Numbered from the stretch's first letter, positions 46,600 to 55,760 are shown. The stretch: 64,000 nt of DNA from Fredericiella sp038205395 (GCA_038205395.1 JBBRBX010000008.1:10826-74825); one strand, 5' to 3'. A program made the numbers and translations. The notes: a model not told the origin generated them from the sequence alone.

Positions 46600-47349
46600 C
46601 TACTGGACTATCGTAGAGCGCATGTACTGGATGCATTCCTGCATGCCGCCGGTTAAGCTGCCGCCGCTTTCTTCATCCGCGCAAATCCAGCCGTCATACT
46701 CAATTGCATGAATCGCAGCCGCGATGGGTGCAAAGTCGATCTTGCCGTGGCCTAAGACGCGCCAATCGCCGTCGGCAAAATCCTTCAGATGAAAATTGTC
46801 GATGACGTGACGAAAGTCGCGGATGAGGCCGGCGACGTCTTCCACGCCGGACTTGACAAGGTGCGCCGTGTCCACCGTCAGCCCGACGGCATCTTCGCCC
46901 GCCGCCGCAAAAAAGGTTTCGATGTCCTGGCGCAGCATGACCGGCTGCTTGTAGTGATGATGCAAGGAGAGGGCCACGCCCTGCGCCCGCGCCTCTTGAC
47001 CCATCTCTGCGAAAATATGGGCGAATTCGCGTATGGCCGCGTCGTCTGCCTCCTGCCGCGATAGGTTTTGCACAAAAATGATGCGTTCTGACCCGACGGC
47101 GGCGGCGAACCGGATGAGTTTGCGCAGTTTGGCCTGCCCTTCTTCGCTCAAGACGCCCATCGTAATCAGGCCGGAGGCAACGCCCGCATAGCCTCCCCAT
47201 TTGTCCAGGAATTCTTGGGGTGCATCCACATAGCCCGTGTATTGGTTTGCCTTCAACTGCAGCCCTGCATAGCCGGCAGATCCAAATTGTGTAAACAGTT
47301 CCTGCTGCTCACCTGCAGTCGATGTGGGTCTGGAAAAAGCGAATTTCAT
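46600..47349 (-). CDS. Sugar phosphate isomerase/epimerase (xylose-isomerase-like TIM barrel)
   Basis: Cytosolic TIM-barrel protein of 249 residues of the AP-endonuclease-2/xylose isomerase-like family. The barrel strands carry the usual metal-binding acidic and histidine residues: ALSLHHHYKQPVM, VGLTVDTAHLVKSG, NFHLKDFADGDWRVLGHGKID and GWICADEESGG. Its start overlaps the stop of the dehydrogenase gene (ATGA). Together with that MocA-type dehydrogenase it resembles inositol or keto-sugar catabolic pairs; the exact reaction cannot be told. Confidence 0.88.
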   Translation of the reverse strand: MKFAFSRPTSTAGEQQELFTQFGSAGYAGLQLKANQYTGYVDAPQEFLDKWGGYAGVASGLITMGVLSEEGQAKLRKLIRFAAAVGSERIIFVQNLSRQEADDAAIREFAHIFAEMGQEARAQGVALSLHHHYKQPVMLRQDIETFFAAAGEDAVGLTVDTAHLVKSGVEDVAGLIRDFRHVIDNFHLKDFADGDWRVLGHGKIDFAPIAAAIHAIEYDGWICADEESGGSLTGGMQECIQYMRSTIVQ

Positions 47350-48350
47350 GCCAGGACTCCCTTCTGGAAGGTGACGGCTTGATTGGTGTCGGCAGAGCGA
47401 TAAGCGCCCTCTAACATGGCAATCGTTTTCAGGTTATCGCGCCCGCTGTTGGACGGTTCGGCGCCGTTTTCGAGCGCAATCAGCAGATCGTCCAGCCCTC
47501 GAAAGGCGGAGGCGGGTTTCATATTGCCGCGGTAGGGATTTTCCCATTCTTGGACGGGGGCTGGGTTCTGTGGCAGGTAGAGCGCGCTGCCCTCGTAGCG
47601 CAGAACCAGCGCGCCTTTTTCCCCGATCACCACGGTTTCAGCCCGGCGCATAGGCGAGGAGAAACTCTGCACGTAGGAGACCATCACGCCATTTTGAAAG
47701 AGAATCTGGGTCAAGGCGTCCGTTTCGCCTACGCAGTCGATCGCCGGCGAAGAACGGGTGTAACAAAGAATCGACTGCGGGTCGTCTTGCACAATCCAGC
47801 GAAAACCGTCAAACCAATGGACACCCATGACGGAAAGGGCATGGCGTGGGTTGGAAATACGCCAGCCTTTGTCCTGGCGGAAGGAGATATCTTGATGCGC
47901 GATCGAAACGATTTTGCCGATGCGCCCCTCGCTGATCAGCCGGCGGGCATGATCGTAGGGGAAGTGATAGCGAAAGTTCTGGTCGACAGCCAGCTTGACG
48001 CCTGCCTCAGCACAGATGTCGACCATCTCTTTGGCCTCGGCGTAGCTGTCCGCCAGGGGCTTTTCTACAAAGATATGCTTGCCGGCCTTTGCCAGGGTTT
48101 TGATCACCTCAAGGCGTACAGGGGTGGGTGTACAGACAACGCCGACTTCCCACTGCGCATCTGCGATCAGGGCCTGCACCGAATCAAACGCCTGCGCAAA
48201 GCCGTATTCTTGCTGCGCCTGCCGCACCCGTTCCGGATCGATGTCGCAGGCGGCTGCGATGGCAAGCCGTTCGGGGTGGGCAATATAGCCATCAAAATGC
48301 ATGCGCGATACGCCCCCACAGCCGATCACCGCAATCCTGAATTGCTTCAT
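47346..48350 (-). CDS. Gfo/Idh/MocA family NAD(P)-dependent oxidoreductase
   Basis: Cytosolic dehydrogenase of 334 residues. The N-terminal Rossmann domain starts FRIAVIGCGGVSRMHFDGY; the family lysine lies in HIFVEKPLADSYAEAKEMV, and the C-terminal domain has the HWFDGFRWIV segment with a conserved His. It would oxidise a cyclitol, sugar or keto-sugar in the pathway fed by the transporter of the same operon. It is coupled to the isomerase gene by a 4-base overlap and lies 146 bases after the GntR gene. Confidence 0.93.
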   Translation of the reverse strand: MKQFRIAVIGCGGVSRMHFDGYIAHPERLAIAAACDIDPERVRQAQQEYGFAQAFDSVQALIADAQWEVGVVCTPTPVRLEVIKTLAKAGKHIFVEKPLADSYAEAKEMVDICAEAGVKLAVDQNFRYHFPYDHARRLISEGRIGKIVSIAHQDISFRQDKGWRISNPRHALSVMGVHWFDGFRWIVQDDPQSILCYTRSSPAIDCVGETDALTQILFQNGVMVSYVQSFSSPMRRAETVVIGEKGALVLRYEGSALYLPQNPAPVQEWENPYRGNMKPASAFRGLDDLLIALENGAEPSNSGRDNLKTIAMLEGAYRSADTNQAVTFQKGVLA

Positions 48351-48496
48351 GGCGAACCCTTACCCTTTCTATATTTTTTGCTGTGTTTTGCTAGACGACT
48401 TCGGTTTGGGAGCAATTTGCCTGCGGGGGTTTATCAGGCACTACCTGGTTACGTTTGTGCGAAAATTATCTTTACCCGAAGCTGAACCGCTGCCGG

Positions 48497-49195
48497 TCAA
48501 AGCGTTTCGGCCTTCAGTTCTTCTCGCTCCAGTTCTTCTTGTTCCAGCTCTTTTAGCTGGCCCACAACGGTGCGGCGTACATCGTCGATATGTTCTTCCA
48601 TCAAGCGCGCGGCTGCGTCGGCATCATGCGCTTCCAGCGCGGCCAGGATCAGCGGGCGCTCGCGCAGGGTGCGCTGCACCAGGTCTGGGTTGCGGTTTGC
48701 CAGTGTGCGCACCATGCGCACTTGAGCGCTGAGCCGGTCCAGCGTGTGCAGCAGCGTTTCATTCTGGGCCGCCTGGGCGAAAAACTGATGGAAACGGCGG
48801 TCCGCTTCGGCGAAGGCCTCCATGTCACCAGCATCGAGCGCTGCGAACACGGCTTCCAGGATGGCGCGCAGCCGGTCGGTGTCTTCCAGCGACAGCTTGG
48901 GCATCGCCAGGCGAACTGCGAGTGATTCCAGCGACTTGCGCACCAGGTAGAGGTCATTCACCTGTTTCGCCGTAAACGTGCGCACGAAATTGCCGCGGTA
49001 AGGCTGGTATTCCGCCAGCCCCTCCTTTACCAACTGGGCAATTGCTTCGCGCAGCGGCGTTCGGCTTACGCCTAACTGCTCGGCCAGGAATCGTTCATCC
49101 AATTGGGCGCCGAGCGCAATTTCGCCCCGCAGCAGCATTTCTTGTAACCGCTGATAGACCCGCTGATTGAGCGGGTGGTGGGTGAGTTTCGTCAT
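48497..49195 (-). CDS. GntR-family transcriptional regulator, FadR subfamily (FCD domain)
   Basis: DNA-binding regulator of 232 residues. The N-terminal winged helix spans about residues 8-75 (LRGEIALGAQLDERFLAEQLGVSRTPLREAI in overlapping pieces). The C-terminal all-helical FCD ligand domain has the metal-binding pattern EADRRFHQFFAQAAQNE and ALEAHDADAAARLMEEHI. It is the first gene of the minus-strand operon reaching to 40495, which it probably controls, responding to an organic acid or sugar acid. It is divergent from a LacI-family gene. Confidence 0.92.
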   Translation of the reverse strand: MTKLTHHPLNQRVYQRLQEMLLRGEIALGAQLDERFLAEQLGVSRTPLREAIAQLVKEGLAEYQPYRGNFVRTFTAKQVNDLYLVRKSLESLAVRLAMPKLSLEDTDRLRAILEAVFAALDAGDMEAFAEADRRFHQFFAQAAQNETLLHTLDRLSAQVRMVRTLANRNPDLVQRTLRERPLILAALEAHDADAAARLMEEHIDDVRRTVVGQLKELEQEELEREELKAETL

Positions 49196-49313
49196 CCGAA
49201 AAACCGCCGCGGCAATGCTACCGCATGTAAAAGCTTAAGAGTGCGCATTTCACAGGTTTGGAAGAAGCCAACACTGAGAGCGCTGAATTGATTAAAGTTG
49301 AATCGGTAGACGC

Positions 49314-49342
49314 AGTATACCAGACTCTTTCAGAATATACAA
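49314..49342 (-). promoter_or_regulatory. Promoter of the GntR-led operon
   Basis: On the minus strand TTGTAT (49337-49342) and TATACT (49314-49319) are 17 bases apart, giving a leader of about 110 bases to the GntR ATG. The surrounding sequence is markedly AT-rich. Confidence 0.55.
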
Positions 49343-49386
49343 TATGCAATATTTTGGTAGATTCGCAGCCGCGATTGGCGTCTATA

Positions 49387-49398
49387 GGGAAATTTCCC
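49387..49398. promoter_or_regulatory. Palindrome GGGAAATTTCCC in the divergent control region
   Basis: A perfect 12-bp palindrome lies between the two divergent promoters, 16 bases upstream of the LacI-gene -35 box. It is a candidate regulator or activator site; its binding protein is unknown. Confidence 0.4.
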
Positions 49399-49414
49399 GC
49401 CCAAAAATTCACTA

Positions 49415-49442
49415 TTGACAATCGGCTGGAGTGCGGTATAAT
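49415..49442 (+). promoter_or_regulatory. Consensus sigma70 promoter of the LacI-led operon
   Basis: Perfect TTGACA (49415-49420) and perfect TATAAT (49437-49442) boxes with a 16-base spacer. The expected start near 49449 coincides with the first base of an operator-like inverted repeat, so this strong promoter is probably tightly repressed. Confidence 0.85.
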
Positions 49443-49448
49443 CCTGAT

Positions 49449-49479
49449 AAAGCGCATTATCAAGTTGATAATGCGTTTT
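49449..49479. promoter_or_regulatory. Operator-like inverted repeat at the transcription start
   Basis: Two 15-base arms (49449-49463, 49465-49479) around one central G match at 14 positions; the core half-site is GCATTATCAA. The odd central base and the placement over the start site fit a repressor dimer site. The LacI-family product encoded just downstream is the natural candidate (autorepression), although LacI-family sites usually centre on CG. Confidence 0.7.
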
Positions 49480-49521
49480 ATCGTTCCGTCGTTCCAATTA
49501 ACTTCTGTTCCAGCCTTACTG

Positions 49522-50607
49522 ATGCGCACCTATAAACGTCCACGCATGACTGATGTCGCGCTCCTGGCCGGGGTTTCGCCCGCCACGGTCTCGCTTGTCA
49601 TCAACAACCGGCTGAGCGGTAATGTGCGGATCCCGCCGGACACGCAGCAGCGGGTGCTGGCGGCTGCCCGGTCGCTTGGCTATGTCGCCAACCCGGTGGC
49701 GCAAAGCCTGGCCGGGGCGCGCAACCGGCTGCTGGGCGTCTTTACCTTTGACGCCATCTTCCCCGTGCAGTTTCGCGATTTCTACTATCCGTTTCTGGTG
49801 GGCGTCGAGCACGCCGCCGAAGAGCTGGATTTTGACCTGGTTCTGTTTACCAGCACCAGCACGCGCGACGGGCGGCGCCATCTCTACCGCCAGGGCGTCA
49901 ACCGTCTGCGTCTGGCCGACGGCGCCGTGCTGCTGGGCAGCGAGGAGGACAAGGAGGAGGTGCAGCGGCTGGTTGAGGAACAGTATCCGTTTGTCTTTAT
50001 TGGCCGCCGCGACCTGCCGCACGGGCGGATTTCTTACTCGGCTGCCGACTATGCCGCCGCCACGCAGGAGATGATGGACTATCTGTTTGACTTGGGCCAT
50101 CGCCGTATTGCCTATCTGGGGGCGCCGGTCGTCACCGAATCCGCGCTGGACCGGCGGCGCGGATTTCAAGAAGCCTATCGCCAGCGGGCGATCCCCTTGG
50201 ACCCGCAGTGGATCTGGCTGCACGCCGAGCGGAATCTGACTGCGGTGTTGGGGACATTTCTCAAGCAAGGCATTACCGCAGTCGTGGCGGAGACAGGCCC
50301 CTTTGCGCCGCTGATCGTGCAGAGCTGCCACGAGCTGGGCGTCAAGCTGCCGCAGGATCTCTCACTGGCCTTTCTGGGCGACTTGTCTGACGAGCTGCCG
50401 TGGGAGTTGGAGGCGACGACCTTTGCCATCCCACGCCAGGAGATGGGCGCTGCTGCTGTCAAACTGCTGGCCGAACTGCTGGCGCAGAAGGATGTAACGG
50501 CTGTGCGCCAGGTGACGCTGCCCTGCCGTCTGTCGCTGGGCAATTCCTGCACCGGCCCGCGCACGGCAGCGGTGGCGGGAGTGGATTTGCTGGGCAGGGC
50601 TGCATAA
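49522..50607 (+). CDS. LacI-family transcriptional regulator
   Basis: Repressor-type regulator, 361 residues from the ATG at 49522; an in-frame ATG at 49471 lies inside the operator and is unlikely. The N-terminal helix-turn-helix and hinge read RMTDVALLAGVSPATVSLVI and GNVRIPPDTQQRVLAAARSL. The C-terminal sugar-binding domain is of periplasmic-binding-protein type (LLGVFTFDAIFPVQF, FDLGHRRIAYLGAPVV). There is no obvious ribosome site. The transporter operon starts 103 bases downstream on the same strand and is probably cotranscribed or regulated by it. Confidence 0.9.
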   Translation: MRTYKRPRMTDVALLAGVSPATVSLVINNRLSGNVRIPPDTQQRVLAAARSLGYVANPVAQSLAGARNRLLGVFTFDAIFPVQFRDFYYPFLVGVEHAAEELDFDLVLFTSTSTRDGRRHLYRQGVNRLRLADGAVLLGSEEDKEEVQRLVEEQYPFVFIGRRDLPHGRISYSAADYAAATQEMMDYLFDLGHRRIAYLGAPVVTESALDRRRGFQEAYRQRAIPLDPQWIWLHAERNLTAVLGTFLKQGITAVVAETGPFAPLIVQSCHELGVKLPQDLSLAFLGDLSDELPWELEATTFAIPRQEMGAAAVKLLAELLAQKDVTAVRQVTLPCRLSLGNSCTGPRTAAVAGVDLLGRAA

Positions 50608-50710
50608 AGGCCCTTCTACTACTTTTTGGCTGTTCTTGCTTTAGACGATTCCGGCTCCATTTCTGATTTTGTTTCCGATTCCGTTTCTGTCGAGTGTAAA
50701 GGAGAAGCTG

Positions 50711-52102
50711 ATGTCTCATCGCAATGGGTCGCTTTCACGCCGCGACATGTTGAAATTTATGGGTCTGGCTGCGGCCGGCACAACCCTCGCCGCCTGCGTT
50801 GCGCCGGCCGCACCCGCCGCCACCACGGGCGGGGAAGCGGCTGCCGCCCCGGCGCAGGCCACCACTGTCGTGCGCTTCTGGAACGTCTGGGGCGCCGCGC
50901 GCGAAGATCTGATGAATCAGATTATTGCCCGCTTTGAAGAAGCCAACCCCGGCATCACCGTGCAGAATCTGGTGCAGCCCTTTGAACGGCGCGAGGAAAA
51001 TTTGTTCACCGCTCTGGCCAGCGGCGACCCGCCCGAAGTGCTGATGGCCTCACGCGCCGAGGTGCTCAAGTTTGCCGATGATGGCCTGATCGCCCCCATC
51101 ACCGACTATGTTACGCAGAATAACCTTGATCTCACCACCTTTTATGCTTCCGAGATCGGGAATTTCTACTGGAAAGACCAACTCTATTCCATGCCCATGC
51201 CCACCGGCGGCGGCGTGAGCGGCCTGACGCTGGTCAACTACGATATGATTACCGCCGCCGGCAACGAGCCGTCCGTGCCGCAAACCTGGACGCAGTTGGA
51301 AGAGATGGCCAAGGCCTATACCAAGCTGGATGACAAGGGCATCGTGCAGATCGGCGCCGACGTTGGATCGACTTCAGCCGAATTCTTTGCCTGGCTCTAT
51401 TGCAACAATGGCCGCATCTACAGCGATGATCTGCGCACGATTGAATTCGGCAACGAGGCGGGTGTGCAGACGCTGGATTGGATGGTGAACTTCACCAACA
51501 ACATCAACGGCGGCGTGCAGAATGTTACCGACTTCTTCGCCGGGCCGGGTGAAGCCACCGAAGCGCAGCCCTGGTACAACGACGTGCAGTTGATCAATTT
51601 CCCCAACGTATCGATCTTCTTCCACATGCAGACCTATAAGCCTGATATGGCATGGGACATGGGGCTGCGCCCGTACAACGCCGACAACGCAGCTGCCAAG
51701 TCGCAGGGTCTCTCCGGCGAGCAGTTTGCCTGGGGCTATGTCGTGCCGAAGGCCGTCACCGGCGCCACCCAGGATGCCGCCTTCAAGTGGCTGCAGGAGA
51801 TCACCTACGAGCCGGACAGCGCGGGCTGGTTTGTCGAGCAGCAGGGGCGCCCCTCACCCATCAAAGCGGTCAATGACCAACAGTCCTTCTATGATGTGAA
51901 CCCGCACTGGGACAAGGTGTTGATGTCGCTGGCCAGCGATATTTCGGTGGCGATTCTGCCCGTGCACGCGCGCGTGCGTGATATTGCCAACCAGGGGGTG
52001 CAGGCGGCCATGTTTGGCGATGCAAGCGCGGCCGACGCCCTGGCGACTGCGACCGAACAGGCGCAGGCTGTGGTTGACGAATACTGGGCCGATCAGGCAT
52101 GA
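50711..52102 (+). CDS. Carbohydrate ABC transporter substrate-binding lipoprotein (family 1)
   Basis: Binding protein of 463 residues from the ATG at 50711, which has AAAGGAG upstream. The leader combines a twin-arginine-like motif (SRRDMLKFMG) with a lipobox Cys29 (LAAC). The mature protein begins TTVVRFWNVWGAAREDLMNQ, typical of CUT1 binding proteins. Its stop overlaps the ATG of the MalF-type permease (ATGA); this operon lacks the hairpin seen at the same point in three others. Confidence 0.93.
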   Translation: MSHRNGSLSRRDMLKFMGLAAAGTTLAACVAPAAPAATTGGEAAAAPAQATTVVRFWNVWGAAREDLMNQIIARFEEANPGITVQNLVQPFERREENLFTALASGDPPEVLMASRAEVLKFADDGLIAPITDYVTQNNLDLTTFYASEIGNFYWKDQLYSMPMPTGGGVSGLTLVNYDMITAAGNEPSVPQTWTQLEEMAKAYTKLDDKGIVQIGADVGSTSAEFFAWLYCNNGRIYSDDLRTIEFGNEAGVQTLDWMVNFTNNINGGVQNVTDFFAGPGEATEAQPWYNDVQLINFPNVSIFFHMQTYKPDMAWDMGLRPYNADNAAAKSQGLSGEQFAWGYVVPKAVTGATQDAAFKWLQEITYEPDSAGWFVEQQGRPSPIKAVNDQQSFYDVNPHWDKVLMSLASDISVAILPVHARVRDIANQGVQAAMFGDASAADALATATEQAQAVVDEYWADQA

Positions 52103-53028
52103 GTGCGCAGGTTGAGAGCGGGGGGCGGGCCGTCAGCGCCCGCCCCCCGCGGCGCTGGTGGCGGCGCAAAGGCATGATCGGCTACGTCTTCATCGCGCCG
52201 TGGCTGGTCGCTTTTGTGGCGTTTGAGGCGCTGCCAATTATCTCCGGCCTGTATCACAGCTTTACCGATTGGTCCGCCACCGGCAAGGCGGAGAAGTGGG
52301 TCGGCCTGGCCAACTACAATGAAGCGCTGACGCGCGACCCGCTCTTCTGGAAGGCGGTCAGCAACTCACTCTACTTTATCGGCCTCAGTGTGCCGCTGGG
52401 CATCATCGTGGCCTTTGCTCTGGCCATGCTGCTCAATTCCAAAATCGGCGGCACCGGCGCCTATCGCACGATCTACTATCTGCCTTCGGTGGTGCCTACC
52501 GTGGCGGCGGTGATCGTGTGGACCTTTATCTTTGAGACGCGGCGCGGCATCCTCAACTTTTTTCTCGAGCTGCTGGGGCTGCCGGCCATTCGCTGGCTGA
52601 GCGACCCCAACTGGGCAATGCCGGCGCTAATCATTATGAGTCTGTGGGGCATTGGGGCCAGCATGGTGATCTTTCTGGCCGGCCTGCAGGGTATCCCGCA
52701 GGAGCTGTATGAGGCTGCCGAGGTGGATGGAGCCGGCAGTTGGCATAACCTGTGGAGCATCACCGTGCCGCTGATGACGCCCACCATCTTCTTCAACCTG
52801 ATCATGGGGCTGGTGGCTGCCTTTCAAGCCTTCAACAACGCCTTTATCATGACCGGCGGCGGCCCTAACAACGCCACCCTGTTGTATATGCTTCACCTGT
52901 ACAACAATGCGTTTCGCTACTTTCGCATGGGTTATGCGTCGGCGATGGCCGTTCTGCTCTTTATCGTCGTCTTTAGCGTGACGGTGGTGGTCTATCGCTC
53001 CTCGAACCGCTGGGTCTATTACAGTTAG
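52099..53028 (+). CDS. Sugar ABC transporter permease, MalF type
   Basis: CUT1 permease of 309 residues. Landmarks are GLYHSFTDWSATGKAEKWVG, the EAA loop ELYEAAEVDGAGSWHNL and the end VVVYRSSNRWVYYS. It overlaps the binding-protein gene by four bases and is followed 18 bases later by the MalG-type gene. Confidence 0.94.
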   Translation: MSAQVESGGRAVSARPPRRWWRRKGMIGYVFIAPWLVAFVAFEALPIISGLYHSFTDWSATGKAEKWVGLANYNEALTRDPLFWKAVSNSLYFIGLSVPLGIIVAFALAMLLNSKIGGTGAYRTIYYLPSVVPTVAAVIVWTFIFETRRGILNFFLELLGLPAIRWLSDPNWAMPALIIMSLWGIGASMVIFLAGLQGIPQELYEAAEVDGAGSWHNLWSITVPLMTPTIFFNLIMGLVAAFQAFNNAFIMTGGGPNNATLLYMLHLYNNAFRYFRMGYASAMAVLLFIVVFSVTVVVYRSSNRWVYYS

Positions 53029-53046
53029 GGCAAAGGCTGGATTTTT

Positions 53047-53901
53047 ATGGCCGTTCGCAAAACACGCACGCGCATTGTCAGCCATGGGCTGCTGCATTTG
53101 ATCCTGATTGCCGGCTCGCTGATCATGCTGATTCCGCTGGTGTGGACTGTCTCGACCTCGCTCAAGACGCCGCAGCAGATCGCCATCTGGCCGCCGGAAT
53201 GGATTCCGAACCCGGTGCAGTGGAGCAACTATCGCGATGTTTTTGCCATTGCGCCGGTCACGCTCTGGCTGCGCAACTCGCTGGTGCTGGTGGCGGCGGA
53301 GGTGCTCGGCTCGGTCGTCACCTGTTCCTTTGTCGCCTATGGCTTTGCGCGGGTGCGTTTTCCGGGGCGTTCGGCGCTCTTTCTGCTGCTGCTGAGCACG
53401 TTGATGGTGCCCTATATCGTGCGTCTGATCCCGCTCTATGTCATCTATAACCAGATCGGCTGGATCAACACCTTTCTACCCGTCACGGTGCCGCAGCTTC
53501 TGGGCCGCAACGCCTTTTTTATTTTTCTGCTGCGCCAGTTCTTTATGGGTATTCCTGAAGAACTCTCCGACGCTGCTCGCATCGACGGCTGCAGCGAGGT
53601 CGGCATCTGGTGGCGTATTGTGATGCCGCTCTCCAAGCCGGCGCTGGCGGCGGTGGCTATCTTTGCCTTCCGCGATGCGTGGGACAACTTCCTGGCTCCG
53701 CTGGTCTATATGGCAGGGCGGCCCGACCTGCGCCCGCTGGCAGTCGGCCTCTACACGCTGCGCGGCGGCGCCGGTCAGCTGCCCGATACACACTACCTGA
53801 TGGCCTTGTCCACCTTGATGATTATTCCCATGCTCGTCATGTTTGCCGCCGGGCAGCGCTACTTTATCCAAGGTGTCACGCTGACGGGCATCAAAGGTTG
53901 A
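53047..53901 (+). CDS. Sugar ABC transporter permease, MalG type
   Basis: CUT1 permease of 284 residues with WTVSTSLKTPQQIAIWPPEW near the N-terminus, the EAA loop ELSDAARIDGCSEVGIWWRI, and the standard ending FIQGVTLTGIKG. It completes the importer with the two genes upstream; the ATPase must be supplied from elsewhere. The FAD oxidoreductase gene follows after 57 bases. Confidence 0.94.
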   Translation: MAVRKTRTRIVSHGLLHLILIAGSLIMLIPLVWTVSTSLKTPQQIAIWPPEWIPNPVQWSNYRDVFAIAPVTLWLRNSLVLVAAEVLGSVVTCSFVAYGFARVRFPGRSALFLLLLSTLMVPYIVRLIPLYVIYNQIGWINTFLPVTVPQLLGRNAFFIFLLRQFFMGIPEELSDAARIDGCSEVGIWWRIVMPLSKPALAAVAIFAFRDAWDNFLAPLVYMAGRPDLRPLAVGLYTLRGGAGQLPDTHYLMALSTLMIIPMLVMFAAGQRYFIQGVTLTGIKG

Positions 53902-53958
53902 TCCGCCGCCCATTTACAGTAGTAAACCAAAGCCATAAATCAAAGCAAGGAAACTGGT

Positions 53959-55599
53959 ATGCTGGAAAAACAGACCGATGTTCTGATCGTCGGCGCAGGG
54001 TTGGGGGGTGTGGCCGCTGCACTGGCCGCCTTGCGTCTGGGCCGCCGCGTGATCTTGAGCGAAGAAACCCACTGGATCGGCGGGCAGTTGACTGCGCAAG
54101 CGGTGCCGCCGGACGAACATCCGTGGATTGAATCGACCGGCTGCACAGCCTCGTATCGTCTGCTGCGCGAGAAAATTCGCGCGTATTACCGCCGCAACTA
54201 TCCGCTGACGGCTGAGGCGCGCGACAATGTGCATTTGAATCCCGGACGCGGCAATGTCAGCCCGCTCTGTCACGAGCCGCGCGTGGCACTGGCCGCCATG
54301 TTGGAAATGCTCGCCCCCTACCAGTCCGCCCGCCAACTGGAGCTTCTGCTGCGCTATCGCCCGATTGCGGCTGAAGTGGACGGCGACACGGTGACGGCGG
54401 TGACGCTGGCCAGCGAGGAGAGCGGTGGCGAGACTGGTTACGAGACCAGGGACAAGAACGGGGACGAGATCATTGTCCGCGCCCCCTACATTATCGACGC
54501 CACCGAACTGGGCGACCTGCTCGAATTGGCCAATGTCGAACATCGCATCGGGGCCGAGAGCCAGGCGCAGACCGGCGAGCTGCACGCCCTGCCCGGCGAG
54601 GCGGATCCGCTCGACCAGCAGGCTGTCACCTGGTGCTTTGCCGTAGACCATCTGCCCGGCGAAGATCACACGATTGAGCGACCGGCGCATTACGGCTTCT
54701 GGCGCGAGTACCAGGCGGACTTCTGGCCGGGTAAGCAGTTGGGCTGGCTCGATGTGCACCCCATTACGCTGGAAACCCGCCACCGCGCCATCTTTGACGG
54801 CGACACCGACCGCGTCAACGGCAGCGATTTCTGGCACTACCGGCGCATCCTTTATCGTAAGCACCATCTCGACGGCGCGTTTGCCTCCGACGTCACCCTG
54901 GTCAACTGGCCGCAGATCGACTATTGGCTTGGCCCGCTGTTGGGCGTTTCGCCCGAACAAAAGGAGCACAATCTCGCCGCCTGCCGCCAACTCAGCCTTT
55001 CGTTTCTATACTGGATGCAGACGGAAGCGCCCCGCCATGACAGCGGGTACGGCTATCCGGGTCTGCGGCTGCGCGGCGACATTGTCGGCAGCGGCGATGG
55101 GCTGGCGCAGTATGTCTATGTGCGTGAGGCGCGCCGCATCCTGGCCGAGTTTACCGTGGTGGAAGAGCAGGTGGGCGTGGAGCAGCGGCAGGCGCAGGGG
55201 CTGCAGCAGGCCGAGACATTTGCCGACAGCGTGGGCGTGGGCAGCTATCGCATTGACCTGCACCCCAGCACCGGCTTGCGCACCTATGTAGACATCAGCA
55301 GCTTCCCCTTCCAGATTCCGTTAGGCGCGCTCATCCCGCAGCGGGTGGAGAATTTGCTGCCGGCCTGCAAGAATCTGGGGGTTACGCACATCACCAACGG
55401 CTGTTACCGGCTGCATCCGGTGGAATGGAATATCGGCGAGGCCGCCGGTGCGCTGGCCGCCTACTGCCTCAACCGTAACCTCACGCCGCGCCAGGTGCGC
55501 AACACCCCTGCCCATCTAGCCGATTTCCAGCGGCTGTTGGCGGATCAGTTGGGGTTTGTGCTGGCGTGGCCGTCCTACGCGGCGATTACGCCACGGTAA
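53959..55599 (+). CDS. FAD-dependent oxidoreductase (FAD_oxidored family)
   Basis: Cytosolic flavoprotein-type oxidoreductase of 546 residues; CAAGGAAA precedes the ATG. The FAD-binding Rossmann motif is VLIVGAGLGGVAAALAALRL (residues 8-27), followed by HWIGGQLTAQ. The C-terminal segment ITNGCYRLHPVEWNIGEAAG closes the FAD-binding fold. Members are often encoded in carbohydrate-uptake operons and called sugar or xanthan-lyase-associated oxidoreductases, but their reactions are largely unknown. Being last in the LacI-led operon, it probably oxidises the imported substrate. Confidence 0.88.
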   Translation: MLEKQTDVLIVGAGLGGVAAALAALRLGRRVILSEETHWIGGQLTAQAVPPDEHPWIESTGCTASYRLLREKIRAYYRRNYPLTAEARDNVHLNPGRGNVSPLCHEPRVALAAMLEMLAPYQSARQLELLLRYRPIAAEVDGDTVTAVTLASEESGGETGYETRDKNGDEIIVRAPYIIDATELGDLLELANVEHRIGAESQAQTGELHALPGEADPLDQQAVTWCFAVDHLPGEDHTIERPAHYGFWREYQADFWPGKQLGWLDVHPITLETRHRAIFDGDTDRVNGSDFWHYRRILYRKHHLDGAFASDVTLVNWPQIDYWLGPLLGVSPEQKEHNLAACRQLSLSFLYWMQTEAPRHDSGYGYPGLRLRGDIVGSGDGLAQYVYVREARRILAEFTVVEEQVGVEQRQAQGLQQAETFADSVGVGSYRIDLHPSTGLRTYVDISSFPFQIPLGALIPQRVENLLPACKNLGVTHITNGCYRLHPVEWNIGEAAGALAAYCLNRNLTPRQVRNTPAHLADFQRLLADQLGFVLAWPSYAAITPR

Positions 55600-55628
55600 A
55601 CACAAGCCGCACCGCCTACATACCTGCT

Positions 55629-55760
55629 CCTCGCTCGGTGCCCTATGCTTGGGTTGACCTTCAACGGGATGCGCCGAGCCTGGAGCAACGGTAGGCGAGA
55701 AGACGTGCGAGGCTCAGTCCACTGCGTTCGAAGTGGATGAAGTGGCGGGGACTGAGCCAG
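55629..55760. other. Non-coding stretch rich in inverted repeats
   Basis: The 255-base gap 55600-55854 holds several nested complementary stretches. GCTCGG near 55633 pairs with CCGAGC near 55674, with GTTGA/TCAAC inside; CCTCGC near 55629 can pair with GCGAGG near 55710; GGCTCAGTCC pairs with GGACTGAGCC near 55712-55758. This could be the terminator region of the FAD gene, a leader structure of the membrane-protein gene or a small RNA. I do not recognise a known riboswitch. Confidence 0.35.

Noticed and set aside
49258..49521. Longer N-terminus for the LacI regulator, including an ATG at 49471
   Set aside because: That frame runs through the consensus promoter and operator; the helix-turn-helix begins only after the ATG at 49522.
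55629..55760. A known riboswitch, RNase P, tmRNA or 6S RNA
   Set aside because: I looked for the conserved cores of common riboswitches and of these RNAs and found none; only generic inverted repeats are present.
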